DNA from: Dryomyza anilis | Taxonomy: Eukaryota; Arthropoda; Insecta; Diptera; Dryomyzidae | Length of the DNA: 64,000 nt | Assembly: GCA_951804985.1 (NCBI GenBank) | Contig: OX638130.1 | Location: 100,313,700 to 100,377,699 of the forward strand | Direction of reading: 5' to 3' | The notes under the pieces: model-generated | Told to the model about the DNA's origin: nothing | Database searches by the model: none | What the model saw: only the letters and a program-made list of their open reading frames with translations | Program-made: the position numbers and the translations under genes | Shown here: positions 1 through 11,800 of the stretch, piece by piece | How positions within the stretch are numbered: position 1 is the first letter of the stretch | Layout of the letters: the number at the start of each line of letters is the position of its first letter

Positions 1-389
1 ATCCAGTATAACCTGAAAGTTTAATGTTCTTTTTTTCATATAGAACAGAAAACGTTAAAAAATCAATCAATGGCCACCTCTACCTTACATATTTGTCAGA
101 ATTCCTTTTATGACGCATAAGTAGTTTGCAGTAGTTTTTTTGATATTGATCAAAATATTTTTCAAATAAAGTTGTTATTTGACGAAAGATAAAAACAAAT
201 TTGAAAAAGAATTTCCCAATTCAGCAATTATTCAACGAAAGTGAAAATAGTTGGCAACACCAACAGCTGTTTTTGACATTTAAACAGCTGTCGTTCGTTT
301 ACGATTTGTTTTCACGTGGATTCTAGTGTTACTAATTTGTCTTTTTATTAAAATAGAAAAATAAATAAGAGAATAATCAAAAAAAAAAG
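1..389 (+). promoter_or_regulatory. 5' flank and 5' UTR of the TRMT10A gene
   Basis: No open reading frame of note. The last 150 bases hold two CAGCTG E-boxes (near 263 and 285) and a CACGTG E-box near 313, followed by an A-rich leader that ends in the start codon context aaaaaagATGG. No TATA box is evident. Reading this as promoter plus leader is inference from position. Confidence 0.4.
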
Positions 390-1642
390 ATGGTCAGCGA
401 AGCTAGGACAGATTCCCTGGAACCTCAAGCTAAAAAACTAAAAGATGACAACGAAGCTGAGGAAGCGGCAGAAGAAGTCAAAGAAACAAAAAATCCCGGC
501 GAAACACCACCAACACCACTGTCAAAAAATCAAATAAAAAAACAACAGAAATTGGCCAATTATGAACGCATTAAAAAGGAGCGGCGCCTGCGCGAACGTG
601 AACGCCAGCGTCAAAAGCGACAGGAAGCAATTGCGCAGGGGTTGCCAACACGCAGTGGCCCCAGTCGCAAGGAGCTGAAAAAGAAACAAACCGAAACGAC
701 AGGCAGTGAACTACGCGCGGTCATTGACCTGGACTATGATGATTTGATGCATGAACGTGATGTGGCGAAATGTGTTAAACAATGTCTTCGGATATATACT
801 ATAAATCGACGTGCCGAACATCCGGGACAACTGTATTTTACAGGCATTAAACCGGAGGGTCGTATTCATGCAGCCTTCAAGAAGAACGATGGCTATGAGA
901 ACTGGCATGTGCGATATCATTTTGGCCAAACGTATAGCGATGTATTTGACAAGGAGGAAATAGTCTACTTGACAAGTGAATCGGATGAAGTGCTCGATTG
1001 TCTGGCAGCTGACAAAGTCTATATTATTGGTGGCCTCGTCGATCACAATCATCAGAAGGGGCTGTGTCATGAACGCGCCACCAAATTGGGTTTGCGAACA
1101 GCACGACTGCCGCTCAACGAGCATGTGGACATGAAGACGCGCACGGTGTTGACCACCTTTCATGGTAACTATTATAATTGGTATTATTTAACATTAAATT
1201 TAATTTTTTATTTTATAGTTTTTCTATAGATTTTTTTTTTATTATAATTTGGAATTTTCTTTGATATTTATATCTTCTTTTTATGGCAGTTTTTGAAATA
1301 CTTATGCGGCGCAGCGAAGGCAAAACATGGACGGACGCTATTTTGCAAACGATACCACAACGCAAAGGCGCTAAAGCGAAACAGCTTCAGGATAATGGCA
1401 AGGACAATGACACGGCACTTGAGAATGAAAAGACGGAGGTTGTCCACGAAACGTTAGTGGTTGATAAAACTACGAATGACAAAGATAGAGCGGCTAGCAT
1501 TCAAACGACGGTTGATCATGACGTGGCGCTTGCTTTGACAAATGACACAGAAGCAACCGCGCCTACAGAATCAACGACTCCGTGTAACGAAACAAAACTA
1601 TTGACAGAGACTACAAACAAATTGGAGAATAATGCTAGTTAG
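390..1642 (+). CDS. TRMT10A: tRNA (guanine-9-N1)-methyltransferase, TRMT10A type, two exons
   Basis: Exons 390-1164 and 1290-1642, with a 125-nt GT/AG intron in phase 1; the joined length of 1128 nt encodes 375 residues. The family transfers methyl from S-adenosylmethionine to N1 of purine 9 in tRNAs, in nucleus and cytosol. Residues 1-105 form a lysine/arginine- and glutamate-rich tail (KKERRLRERERQRQKR) typical of these enzymes. The SPOUT methyltransferase fold follows: IDLDYDDLM, LYFTG, YLTSESDEVLDCL, then the knot motif YIIGGLVDHN with conserved Asp218, LGLRTARLPL, and after the splice FEILMRRSEGKTW and IPQRKGA. The splice restores HVFEI, as in animal orthologues. The C-terminal tail after about residue 300 is Thr/Glu-rich and poorly conserved. 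The first ATG was taken as start. Polyadenylation signals lie at 1740-1745 and 1753-1758. Identification is firm at family level; the A rather than the B paralogue is inferred. Confidence 0.94.
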
Positions 1643-1739
1643 TAATTATTTTAAACAGAGCTGTTAAATTTAAATGTTTTACAAGTACTTTTCAAGTACA
1701 AGCGAAATTTTATAAACAATGCGTAGTACATATCACTTG

Positions 1740-1758
1740 AATAAAACTACACAATAAA
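1740..1758 (+). terminator. Paired polyadenylation signals of TRMT10A
   Basis: Two AATAAA hexamers (1740-1745 and 1753-1758) lie about 100 nt after the stop codon, in AT-rich 3' UTR sequence. Confidence 0.55.
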
Positions 1759-2289
1759 CATTTTTGTAAGCGAATAGTGAAAATGTATCGAAATAAAATT
1801 ACTACAAAAATAAAATATGAAAAAAATTGTATAAAACTTACTTATTTTTATTTTTAAAAATATATTTACAAATATTGGATAAATTTGTGAAACTATAGTA
1901 AGAAAAGGTTTTGAAATAAATGTATTCCAATTGATTTCATCTGTATTTTTGGAATCCTTATTAAAAAAAAACAAACGTATATTAATGTTTTACACTTGTT
2001 TTTTTGGTTGTTTTTTTTTTTCAATTCAGAATTTGTTGAATAAATGGTTTTGATTGAACGTATTTCATAATATTTTTCTGTTATTTCTTTTTTAATAAAT
2101 GTATTCATAATTTTCGGGTCCAATTTTTAATAATGTTTTGAAATACTTATAATTTTATATACTTTTTAACGCATTATAGAATACTCATGTATTTCTTCTA
2201 TAATAATCGAATTCAAAAATTTGTATTACATTTCTGAATAATGTTTTGAAATGTACGTGTTATATTTGTAATCAAATTGTAGTACTTAC

Positions 2290-2416
2290 CGTTGGGTGCA
2301 GATACGACGAATGGCGGGATGAGTGTGTTTAAGGTTTGCCTTAGTTGTCGTTGTTGATGCGAGTCAATAATTAGGAATTTTTGTATAGAACAATTGCAGC
2401 ACATTTCAAATCCCAT
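2290..2416 (-). CDS. Possible first coding exon of an unidentified gene
   Basis: Read on the minus strand, an ATG at 2416 opens 42 codons (MGFEMCCNCSIQKF at the start, LIPPFVVSAPN near the end). They stop exactly at a strong donor, G|GTAAGT at 2289, leaving phase 1. The composition (CAA/CAT/CTA/CCG codons) is less AT-biased than the flanks, which suggests coding. No partner exon was found further left on this strand, so any continuation would lie in a long intron opposite TRMT10A and off the window. The family is not recognised. It may also be a chance ORF. Confidence 0.3.
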
Positions 2417-2746
2417 TTATAAAAACACAATTAAAAAACATTTTGAATTTAATATTCACAAACATTTATAAAACGCTAGTAATTTAATATAAAACCATGT
2501 AAATCTCATATAAAAAAATACGTATAAATCATGTAATTTTTTTATGAAAATCTAAAATATGAAATCTTTTTTTTATACAGCTTCTGAAACTTCTATCAGT
2601 TGAATATTGTTATAATTAAGACACTTTTTTCTAAAGAAAATCTCACGCTTAAATTCAATTTAACTGTTTTAGTAATTTTTCAGTTCGGAGCTAATTTTGT
2701 TAGAGTTAAATGTATTAAAATATTGATCTTGTATACTTTTTAATAA

Positions 2747-3837
2747 TAGCTGTGTTCCCGTGGCAGATAAACCAGATCTATTTCACTGGAACGCCAACGG
2801 TTCTATTTTGACAAACTTGGCAGCACTTTTTCGCCATTAACCTTTCTGCCATTTTCATGACATTTCGACAAATAGTATTTGAAAGTAGCTTGTGTTCAAA
2901 TATAGGCTCAAATGCAGTTTATACAATTCCGGAAAATTAGCTGAAAAAGTGCTCAAAATTCTACAATTTAAAAAATGCATCTATGTTCAAGTTGACGACT
3001 AAACGACCTACAAGCCGTTTGAAGTAGACCATTTTAGGTCCAAATATTAAACTAATTAAAGTACTTCATCCATAGACCACACTTCAACCATTAAAGACGG
3101 GGTATATGAAAACAAAACAAAAAGGTCTCGCATTTTTACGCCATACTTTATCACGTTCTTAGTCAGAAACATGCCGATTTATCTGTTAAAGGAACGTCCT
3201 TTTAAATTGTAGGTGTATTTATGCTTTAAGAGTGCGTTCCTTCGTATTCGATTATTAGAGTCACAAGGGTCCAATCGGCGTATTATAAAAGCTTACTACA
3301 TTTTTATTTGAAAGAACGTGGTCATTTAGTTTGGGAACTGGTCGGTAAACTGCAGTTCAGTCCGAGTTTGGAATTTGAAATAATATAAATTGGTTAAGTG
3401 TCGTTGCAGAGCTATTGCATGCAAATTTGCAGAAGTTTTTTTAAGCAGCTCCTTCCATTTAAGGACGAACTGTACTTCACTTGCCATTTGAACTGCACTT
3501 TTCCGACCGGAACAAAATTTGAACAGACCACGCGCTTTAATACAAAATGTGGAAGGTTTTACTTTATAATCCGCGCCGCTATCGCCCTAATCATCTGCAA
3601 ATAAAACAAAAGCACTAAATCGCCCGGCAATATGACAATTTCTTTCTATCAAATATTTAAATAATTTCGGTTATGTCAAATATGTTAATGTTGCCAACTA
3701 TTTTATTCGGAGAAAACTTGACAGCATTCGATTGAACTGGATAGAACCAGCTTGTGATCTGGTCCTAATTGTTTGTTGATGTTTTGTATAGAAAATAGAG
3801 CTATGGCTCTAGATCACACGCCACGGGAACACAGCTA
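2747..3837. mobile_element. Non-autonomous DNA transposon, about 1.09 kb, 18-bp perfect terminal inverted repeats
   Basis: The left end TAGCTGTGTTCCCGTGGC (2747-2764) is repeated exactly as its reverse complement at 3820-3837. Trimming TA from each end leaves a TA/TA flank, as in Tc1/mariner-type target duplications. The interior has no long reading frame; the 68-codon frame at 3398-3604 matches nothing I recognise. The superfamily is therefore only suggested. Confidence 0.65.
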
Positions 3838-4044
3838 ATGTAAAGACATTTTCTATTATATTTTGTAAAAAGAAAGTGTAGAATTTTTCTTAAAATTTGA
3901 TAAAAGCGTAGTTTGGGTCACTTAAGGTACGTAAGTTGGGCCACCCATTTGCTCATTATTGGAAGCACTCAAAAAGTTGCAAAAAAAAAAGTGAACCAAC
4001 AATTGTTCAAATGTAAATGTCATGCTTCTGAATGCTTCTACTAA

Positions 4045-4267
4045 ACTCAGAAAAAAGTTTCCTCATAATAAGGAAATTTTACTTGAAATAGCGTCAAGTT
4101 CAATTTTACTTATTTTTAGGAAGGTTTTTCCTTAATAGTAGTAAAATATCCTTATTATTAGGAAAATTTTACTAAAAGTAAGGAAAATTTCCTAAAAATG
4201 AGGAAGTTTTTTCCTTAACGCTATTTCAAGTAAATTTTCTTTATTATGAGGAAACTTTTTTCTGAGT
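4045..4267. mobile_element. Foldback MITE, 223 bp
   Basis: The two halves are near-complete inverted copies. The left arm starts ACTCAGAAAAAAGTTTCCTC and the right arm ends with its complement; similarity continues past AATTTTACTTGAAATAGCGT towards the centre. There are many internal CTTA/TAAGG motifs and no coding capacity. The ending CTGAGTGT recurs near 13205, so related copies may be present. Confidence 0.6.
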
Positions 4268-4950
4268 GTATAGAGTGTCAAATCAATATATTTTTAGTTT
4301 ATTTTCAATGAAAAATAACACAGATTGGTTGAAAAACGATAACATAATTCCAATAATAAATTTTCTGGCATTTTCTGAAAGGTTATTAACAAGGGTTGAG
4401 GGGCCAAACTAACCAAGGACCAACTTTTTGTTTGCAATTTTTTTATACTTCAGAAAGTATGCTTTTTTTATTATATTTTTATTTAAATTTCCTTTGTAAA
4501 AGATAGTCCATTGAATGGACTTTAAAACGGTATATTTAAATCTGCTAACTTATTTTTGAATAAAATGTTATAGACAAAATACAAAACTACGTCCAACCTA
4601 CGGACGTTTCCCCTACATTTCCAGTGGTTCCAGAGGGGACATTCGTACGCTTACAACATTAATAATAATTTATTTAGTATTTAGTATTAAATTGATTTAG
4701 TATTTAAATTGAACTAAAACTTCGTAAAAATTAAATATTGTGTACGTTAGAACAAAAGATATAAATTAAATAGTGCTCGATCCGGACGAGACTTGTTGAA
4801 ATTCATATGGAAATTCCGAAAAGACAGCGAATTTTGCGTATAAATTATTTTTTAAATTATTTGAGAAAATAGCCGAGATGAATGTACTTTATTTGTATAT
4901 TTACACTTTATTTCCAAAGTTTATAGTTTTTTCATAATAAATCACCGTTT

Positions 4951-5182
4951 AGGGTGTGTGCGAATTCAACTAAATTGCTGACTAAACTAAATTTTGTCGC
5001 TAATGCAGTGTTGACTTATCAATTTAAAAAATGTTCGAACAGACTACATTGAACTAAATTGCATGATAACAAACAGACATATGATAATCAATTGATTAAG
5101 TACATTAACAATTACCGGTTACCGAATGAAAAGCCGTTCAATTTAGTTTAGTCAGCAATTTAATCGAATATGCACACACCCT
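4951..5182. mobile_element. PIF/Harbinger-like MITE, 232 bp, complete copy
   Basis: The ends read AGGGTGTGTGCGAATTC and, inverted, ATATGCACACACCCT; the inner part AAATTGCTGACTAAACTAAA is repeated inverted near the right end. If the element is bounded as GGGTGTG...CACACCC, the flanks are TTA and TTA, a 3-bp target duplication typical of PIF/Harbinger. A conserved core ACAATTACCGGTTACCGAAT recurs in the related copies near 11.3 and 54.5-55.1 kb. Confidence 0.65.
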
Positions 5183-5539
5183 TAGTTTTAGTTTATCTTG
5201 TTTTTATTTTAAATTTTTTGAAATGTCGATGAAATTCTACTTTAGAAACAACTGATTGAACTCTTTAATTTTGTTTAGTTCAATATGATAATAATTGTAT
5301 ATTTTTGTTTCCGAGCGGGACAACAGAACACACTTATACTAAATTTAAAATGTTTACGTTGTTTTCATAATAATTTGGTTATTGATTTATTCGGGGAGCA
5401 TAGTGCCTAACCAAAACATTTCCAACTCATACGATTTTCGTCCATTGTTTTTAATTCATGCCAAGATTTACACGAGTCTGCAACTTCTGTGGGTTTCATT
5501 CGAGGGCTTGACGACAGATTTCGTTCGATGATTTTCCGG

Positions 5540-6140
5540 GCGTATGTACAATCCAGTTGCATTTACGGAGTTTGATGTCATTAGCATCGCTCATAGATCT
5601 TGGTCATTTGATATGATATTGCGCCACCAAATTCTTAGAATGCGTCGATGGCAACTATTTGAAAAACTCAGCAGCGTATTTATCAGGTATACAGTGACCA
5701 GCTTTGGTCTAATTTGTGTTAATTTTTTTTAGCCCCGCTTTCGCATGCAGGCTCAATTTAAAATCGGTCAACTTTGCCTGCATATCGGAGTGTTTTACGT
5801 ATACGTAAAACACTCCGAATGTAGATATTATCAGCATAGTCAAGGTCTTCGAGTTGTTTGGCAAAGCTCCAGTGAATGCCTCTCAGTATACCTTGGCTGT
5901 TACATCGCAGAATGTGATCTATCACTATTAAAAATAGAATCGGACACATAAGACATCCTTGTCCAACGCCAGAGTTAATGCAGAAATTCTCTCAGAGACA
6001 TCCGTTATGAAGCACTCTACAATTGAAATTGTCGTATTGCATTTTGATCATAGAAATAAACTTTGCGAGAATGCCCCGATTTTTAAGGGCAGAACAAATG
6101 TTTTCACGAAATATACTGTCGAACGCCAATGTATTATTGT
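5540..6140 (-). pseudogene. Non-LTR retrotransposon reverse transcriptase remnant
   Basis: On the minus strand, broken frames give AFDSIFRENICSALKNRGI, then CRVLHNGCL, a stop, GVGQGCLMCPILFLIVIDH, RGIHWSFAKQLEDLDYADN and, after a deletion, RRILRIWWRNIISN. These follow the order of reverse-transcriptase finger, palm (the YADD motif here reads YADN) and the conserved C-terminal block of insect non-LTR elements. Several stops, a frameshift and loss of the second catalytic Asp show that it is dead. A 34-nt palindrome interrupts it at 5785-5818. The clade is not settled. Confidence 0.75.
5785..5818. repeat. Perfect 34-nt palindrome without spacer
   Basis: Positions 5785-5801 are the exact reverse complement of 5802-5818, centred on ACGTATACGT with arms ending CGGAGTG/CACTCCG. 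It lies inside the reverse-transcriptase remnant, just after the YADN motif, and may mark a foldback rearrangement at the deletion junction. Confidence 0.85.
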
Positions 6141-6154
6141 TTGTTTGTTTATGC

Positions 6155-6410
6155 GATGAATCAGGATTCCGATTAATCAGTATTCTGATTAATCATAATT
6201 CTGCTTAATTAAGATTTTGATTAATTGAAAATGAAACAATTTTATTCAAAAGCATTTGAACATAATAAAGTGAAATTTTTTATTAAAATAAATCCAAAAA
6301 TTTTGATTAATCAAAATGCTGATTAATCAGAATCCTGATTAATTGATTAATCAATTTTCTGATTAATCGAAAATACTGATTAATCCATTTATCAGAAATT
6401 GATTAATCAA
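6155..6410. repeat. Tandem 16-bp array built on GATTAATC
   Basis: Units of exactly 16 bp start at 6155, 6171, 6187, 6203 and 6219, with consensus near GATTAATCAGAATTCT. After a 75-bp AT-rich gap the same unit resumes in the same direction at 6305, 6321, 6337, 6345 (half step), 6361, 6378 and 6401. Each unit has a palindromic core GATTAATC, a tandem or inverted TAAT homeodomain-type site. The origin is unknown. Confidence 0.7.
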
Positions 6411-6430
6411 ACAATTTCATTAATCGCAAA

Positions 6431-8834
6431 TTGTCACTCACATCGATATACAATATATGCCTGTTAGTGTGTTCAAATTTAGAAAAATTCGCACACATCC
6501 TAAATACATTTCTTTTAGTTTTAAATAATTTAAAGCGCTGTTTAAAATACATATAATATTAAGTTTTATATTTACAAAAATAATAAATTTATTTTGTTTG
6601 AATTTTAAATTTTTTATTTTATTTTTTTATATATATATTTTTTTTTATATTTTATATTATAATATTTGTTATATTATTGGACAATAATTATACAATTACT
6701 GAGCTTACAAACTATTTGAGTTCTTTAATGCAAAGCAGCAAATTTATTGAAGCCAAAAAAAAAAAAATTTTGTATTTAATATTTTTTGGTTGCAAATTAA
6801 AAAAAAAAAAAAACGTTTGTTAATATTACAACTCTAATTACTTAGTTTACAGCACAAGAACCTTAAAAATATATGTATATGAATAGTTGTTTATGCATTA
6901 TTTTGTTTTAAATAGTTTATAAAAATCACAATTCTTAAATAATATTATTAAGCTTTACCAAATACTCTTTGCATAAAGTGTATGTTTTAAGCTAATGTAA
7001 AACTTTAAGTAGCAAACTTGAGTGAGAGTTGGGAGGGTGTTGGTTGGTTATAATAGCAGACAAATATTGTAAATGATAAATTTGTTTTAATATTACAGCG
7101 TTGTAATAAAAAAGCAAAAATGGATACAAATTAAAAAACATTTGCATAATAAATCATACAAATAAAATAGCTTCCCTTTGTTTTTGATGAGTCTTAATAG
7201 ATTTTAATTGAGTTTAATATATGCTGTGATAGATTCTGAAACATGTTAAACAAATTTTGTGATTTGTATGAAATTTATGTAGTTGCTTTTATCAATATTT
7301 TGTGTTTAGCTGTATTTAGTATAATTTGCGAGTGTCATTTTTCTAGTATATTACTTAAAAGTGACCTCTGTTTTTTTTATGTAGCTTTTAATATACTTCT
7401 CAGCTATGTTTTGATTAATATAAATTTCATGTTTTATTCTGATGTCGCTTTGTGTCTAATTTCTTCGAAAATGGAATATACAAAAATTTACAATTGTGAA
7501 ATAGATTTAAAAATAGTTCATTTTTTATATGTTACATTTTTAAACAGGTTTCCCATTTTCAAAAATATTACCCGAAACAAATTCATCAAAACAAAGGTCA
7601 GACATTCCAGAGACAGAATTTCTTTGAATTAAATAAATCAAAAACGTCGCGATGCAACGTAATGAACAAGTCAGAAAGCTCTGCCACTGAAATTTCAGAT
7701 GAATTTGTACGCTATAAGGCGTATAAATTACAGTGACTTACAAAAGGTGGCAATTGTTTCATATGCACATCTCAAACATCACATCTATACAATATAAGAG
7801 TGCTTATTTTAATTGCAATATTTGTTTTTTTTTTCTATTACAAAATACTTTTAAGAAAATTACTAATGAAATTTCAGATCCTTTTCAGCCACTTTTTGAA
7901 CTAAACAAAATTACAGAACTTTACAAAATAATTTTTCCCAAAAACTTTAAACACAAATTTACTGCTAATTGTCTTGGCATATTTTAATATAAAAAGTAAT
8001 TCCAATATAGCAATTATTTTTCAAGTTATATTAAACTAAACTTGAAATTTGTTTAAATTCTTTACACTATTTTTGAACGATTTTTTAGTATATAAAATTA
8101 AATGTGAATAAAGATAATGCTTCATGGTTATTTAAAACATAATCCAAACAATAGAAAAAAATTATTAACTTTCTAGTATTTTGTGCAATATGCATAAAAA
8201 ATACAAATTTAAAAATTAGTCTAAAAAATCAAAATTTTCCAATTTCAGATGAAAATGTCTAGAAAACTACTTGGATTATTGACATTTCTTTGTATATTAA
8301 AATTGGCCTTGACAATTAGAAGAAATATTGCAATTAAAGTTTTTTTGTTAAATATTCGCAATGTGCTGTAGGTTTTTGTATACTAAAAAGTAGCTGAATA
8401 GCATCTGTAATATCAAACACAAAATTTTTCAAAAACTTTACGTGATAGAAAAAAACTAAGTATACAATCAAAATCAGCAACCTCCAATCATATAGAAAAG
8501 ATTTAAGAAATACCTTGGCAATATCTTATTGATTAATATATGAAATTTTGCAAAATTGCCAAATAGAGTATAGCGAATTTATATGTTCTAGAAAAATAGA
8601 AGCTGCGCTGTGCGTTCTTTATATAAATATTGTGTGTTTTGTTTAATAAATGAAAAAATAACTATTTATATAAAACATTTATGATGAAATTAAGCAAATA
8701 AATTAGAAATTCATAACAAAAAAAAACAAAAACACTGCAACTCAAAGCCAACATTTTTAAATTTTCACTTTACTGGCACCGCCGCCGTTGTCACTCACTC
8801 ACTCCAACTAACATTGTTCAAAAATTTGCATATT
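6431..8834. other. AT-rich intergenic and 3' flank of the RETREG gene
   Basis: Long A/T runs dominate (for example 6560-6830). The frames here (7243-7632 and 7733-7987) are rich in Phe, Ile, Asn and Tyr, lack splice or family signals, and look like chance openings. A degraded end of the GGGTGTG MITE family lies near 6470-6510. No gene or RNA was seen. Confidence 0.5.
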
Positions 8835-11800
8835 TTATTTAAAGTCCTCATTTTCCAAAATTTCAAAATCACTCTCGTCCGACGAGTCGAGCGCAGTGAC
8901 ATGGCGCTGCTGTTGCGCCGCCGCCGCTGATGTTGGCTTTTCGGCGGTTACCACAGCACCACCCATGCCCCACTGCACCAGACCGGAGACAAGACTCGGC
9001 AGCAGTTTGCCGCTGTTCGCGAGCAGCGTTTGTGTTTGTGACTTGACAGCCAAAGCAACCAATTCACTGGCAACAGCATTAGACGACGACGCCGCTGCTG
9101 ATGTTGAGGACAGCTGGTTGCTTGCTGCTGCCGATTTTGTTGCTCCATCGACCATTGTGTGATCGGGAAACTTAAGACCCTTTGAGAGACACTCCTCGTC
9201 CGAAGACGAGGTAGTCGAAAGTGAAGAGTCACGCTTAAAGTGGCCACGTTTAAATGCGATCTCATCTTCGTCTTGCTTATTGGCAGCATAGTTTTTGTTA
9301 TCGTTTGACTGTTTGGTAATAATGGGTATTAAATCATCATCATCATCGTCGCCGTCAGTGTAGTTTTCATCGATTTCGGGTATTGCATCTGGTATTAATA
9401 GCTCTGATGGTATCTCATCGCTTTTTTCCTCTTCATCGGCGGCAGCAGCATCTTCGGCGGCTGTGCTCAAAGTTGCCAGATCGCTGGCGCGCTGCAGCAC
9501 ACCAAGCGCGCATTCGTTAACATCTGGCATAAATTCATCATCGAGATCGGCATCGTGTTGTAATTTATCGCACCAGGCAAAATCTATTTTAAATTTTATT
9601 TTATTATATATGTTTTTTAATTACAAACAAGTTTCAAATTAGTTTAACGCACCTTTGTATTCGATTTTGACCAATTTAAAATTGTATTTAGTCGAAACAA
9701 TTGCGGCCAACACCAGACCGAGTAGCACTACCGTCGAACCGGACAACAGATGGCCGAGTGTAGCCAATACTGCCAGGCAGCCAGTTGCCAGTGCGCAAAA
9801 CATTTTCGGATTTGTGCGGCGCAACTCACAGACGCGTTGTGCGAAGTCGTTGCAGCGGCTTTGAAACTCTGGCGGTGGCACAATGCGTAAATTACAGCGC
9901 GTGCGCGCAAACCACAACGTGAATATGGAGAGGAAGAACAGACCCAGTGGACGTATGCGCAACCTGCAATGGTAAAATATAAATGTTTTAAGGTTTATTA
10001 TAACGATTTTAATGCCAGAAAGCATTTGAAATACATGAGTGATCTGTATATAATCCCCATATTTGTGTTTTACTCTTTGAAATATAGTACTCAACAGAAA
10101 ATGACAGGTCTGAATGTCCCTTCCCTTTTCCGAATTCTTTCTTTCCAATTTTCATAAAAATTCATGCAAGAAATTTTAAAATACTTGTTTATTTACTTCA
10201 TATCGTCGTCGTTCAGTGAAAAGTTGTTAAATCCATTTTTCGAAAATATCGAGATAAGTATGCCACTATAATAAAAACGAACTCATCTTTACGTTGGAAA
10301 AGTCCTCGTAGTTCTACATCTTATCAAACTGAAGATATTAAAAATGATTAATCACTAACTCCAAATATGTAAAAATTCAGTTCAGCGAAAAGTACTCAAG
10401 TCCACAATAAGCCCTCAAGGCGCCGATCAAATCCATTTCGCACTTAAACTATAGAAGAAGATCTACATGGACATTCGTTATCAAAAAATACTATAATATT
10501 ACCATAATGGCGTAAAAAATAAATCAAATTTATAAAGGTCTTAGTGATTTTTCACTGAACGACAATCGTCGAAATTTGAATAAAACCGTGCTGAGTCCAC
10601 AAAAACGGTCGGATTTCAATGATTTTTGGATTAAATGATAGATATTATGTAGTTCTTTCATCTCAAATTCAAACTTAAATCCGATAGAATTATTTCGATA
10701 AACTGGAGCACTGTTACTGTTTATATCGGACTTAGTGATTTTTCACTGAACGACAATCGTCGAAATCTGAATAAAACCGAGCTGAGTCCACAAAAACGGT
10801 CGATTTCAATGAGAAGTCAATAACGGTCATGTGTTTTGTCCAAACTATTTTTTTTGCATTTTGTAGCGGAATGTGTTGTCTATATCACAAGCTTAGCACA
10901 ATTTGAACTCAAAAATATTCTGATTTGTTACGGTAATTTATATCTTTAAAAGCAATTATCTCAATACTCAATTTTTTGACTTAGTGACTTTTCACTGAAC
11001 GACGACGATATGAGTTTTCTGGTCTGAAATTTCATACGAATTGTTAACTTTATTCATCTTCGATGTCTAAAGAGACCTTTTATTACAAATATTCGCTTTT
11101 TCAGACCTGTGACAACGATTCCAGTTGTTAAAATGCTGTTTCTGTGATGAATTCAGTAGTAATTAAACTACTAAATTTTGTCGGTAATGCAGTTTTTACT
11201 AATTCAATTTAGCTAATTTTCGAGCAATCTAAATTTAATTAAATTAGATGACATATGTCAACAGATTTTTTACGGACTTTAACAATCACCGGTTACCGAA
11301 TGGTGATCTAATGAAAACCTCGTACAATCGTCAGCAATTTGGTCGAACTCGCACACGCCTTTAAATTCAGTTCTAATTTCGGTCGTCGTTCTTCAAATCT
11401 TAATAATTTCAATACTTCAGGACTGCCATCAGTACTGAGAAATCAACAGTGAATTCTTTAGGGCTGAACAATTTTCTGCTGGGTGTTTAATGGGACCTAT
11501 TCCTACTAGTACAATTCCATCCAGTTTTACTAGTCACTTCTCGAGTAACTCGCAAGCGATGTCACGTACTTTCCGACCAGAAACTAGTCAGAAAACTCTT
11601 CGATTTCTGGACATTTCCCTACCAATAACCAACCTGTTCTTTACTAGTTTTACTGACAGATATCTACTCTGCAAATACCTACTAGTAACCGATGAGTTTT
11701 TGACTAGTTTTACTGGGGACATATCAGTTTTTACCAGTTTTTGGTTAGGTTTACTGGCAGGGATCTACTATTCAAATCTCTACCAGTAACCGACATGGTT

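Noticed and set aside
711..1163. 150-codon minus-strand ORF
   Set aside because: Antisense shadow of the TRMT10A exon; no family signal.
8896..9289. ORFs on both strands in other frames (8896-9162 plus, 8948-9289 minus)
   Set aside because: They overlap the RETREG C-terminal exon, whose frame has the LC3-interacting motif and correct splicing.
9639..10148. Continuous 169-codon ORF as the RETREG N terminus
   Set aside because: A CATTGCAG acceptor at 9964 cuts it; the upstream part (10148-9964) is AT-rich intron, and the 32.5-kb exon supplies the missing half hairpin in the right phase.
11490..11789. 99-codon ORF
   Set aside because: It arises from the ACTAGTTTTACTGG repeats, with Ser/Thr/Phe bias and no conserved motif.
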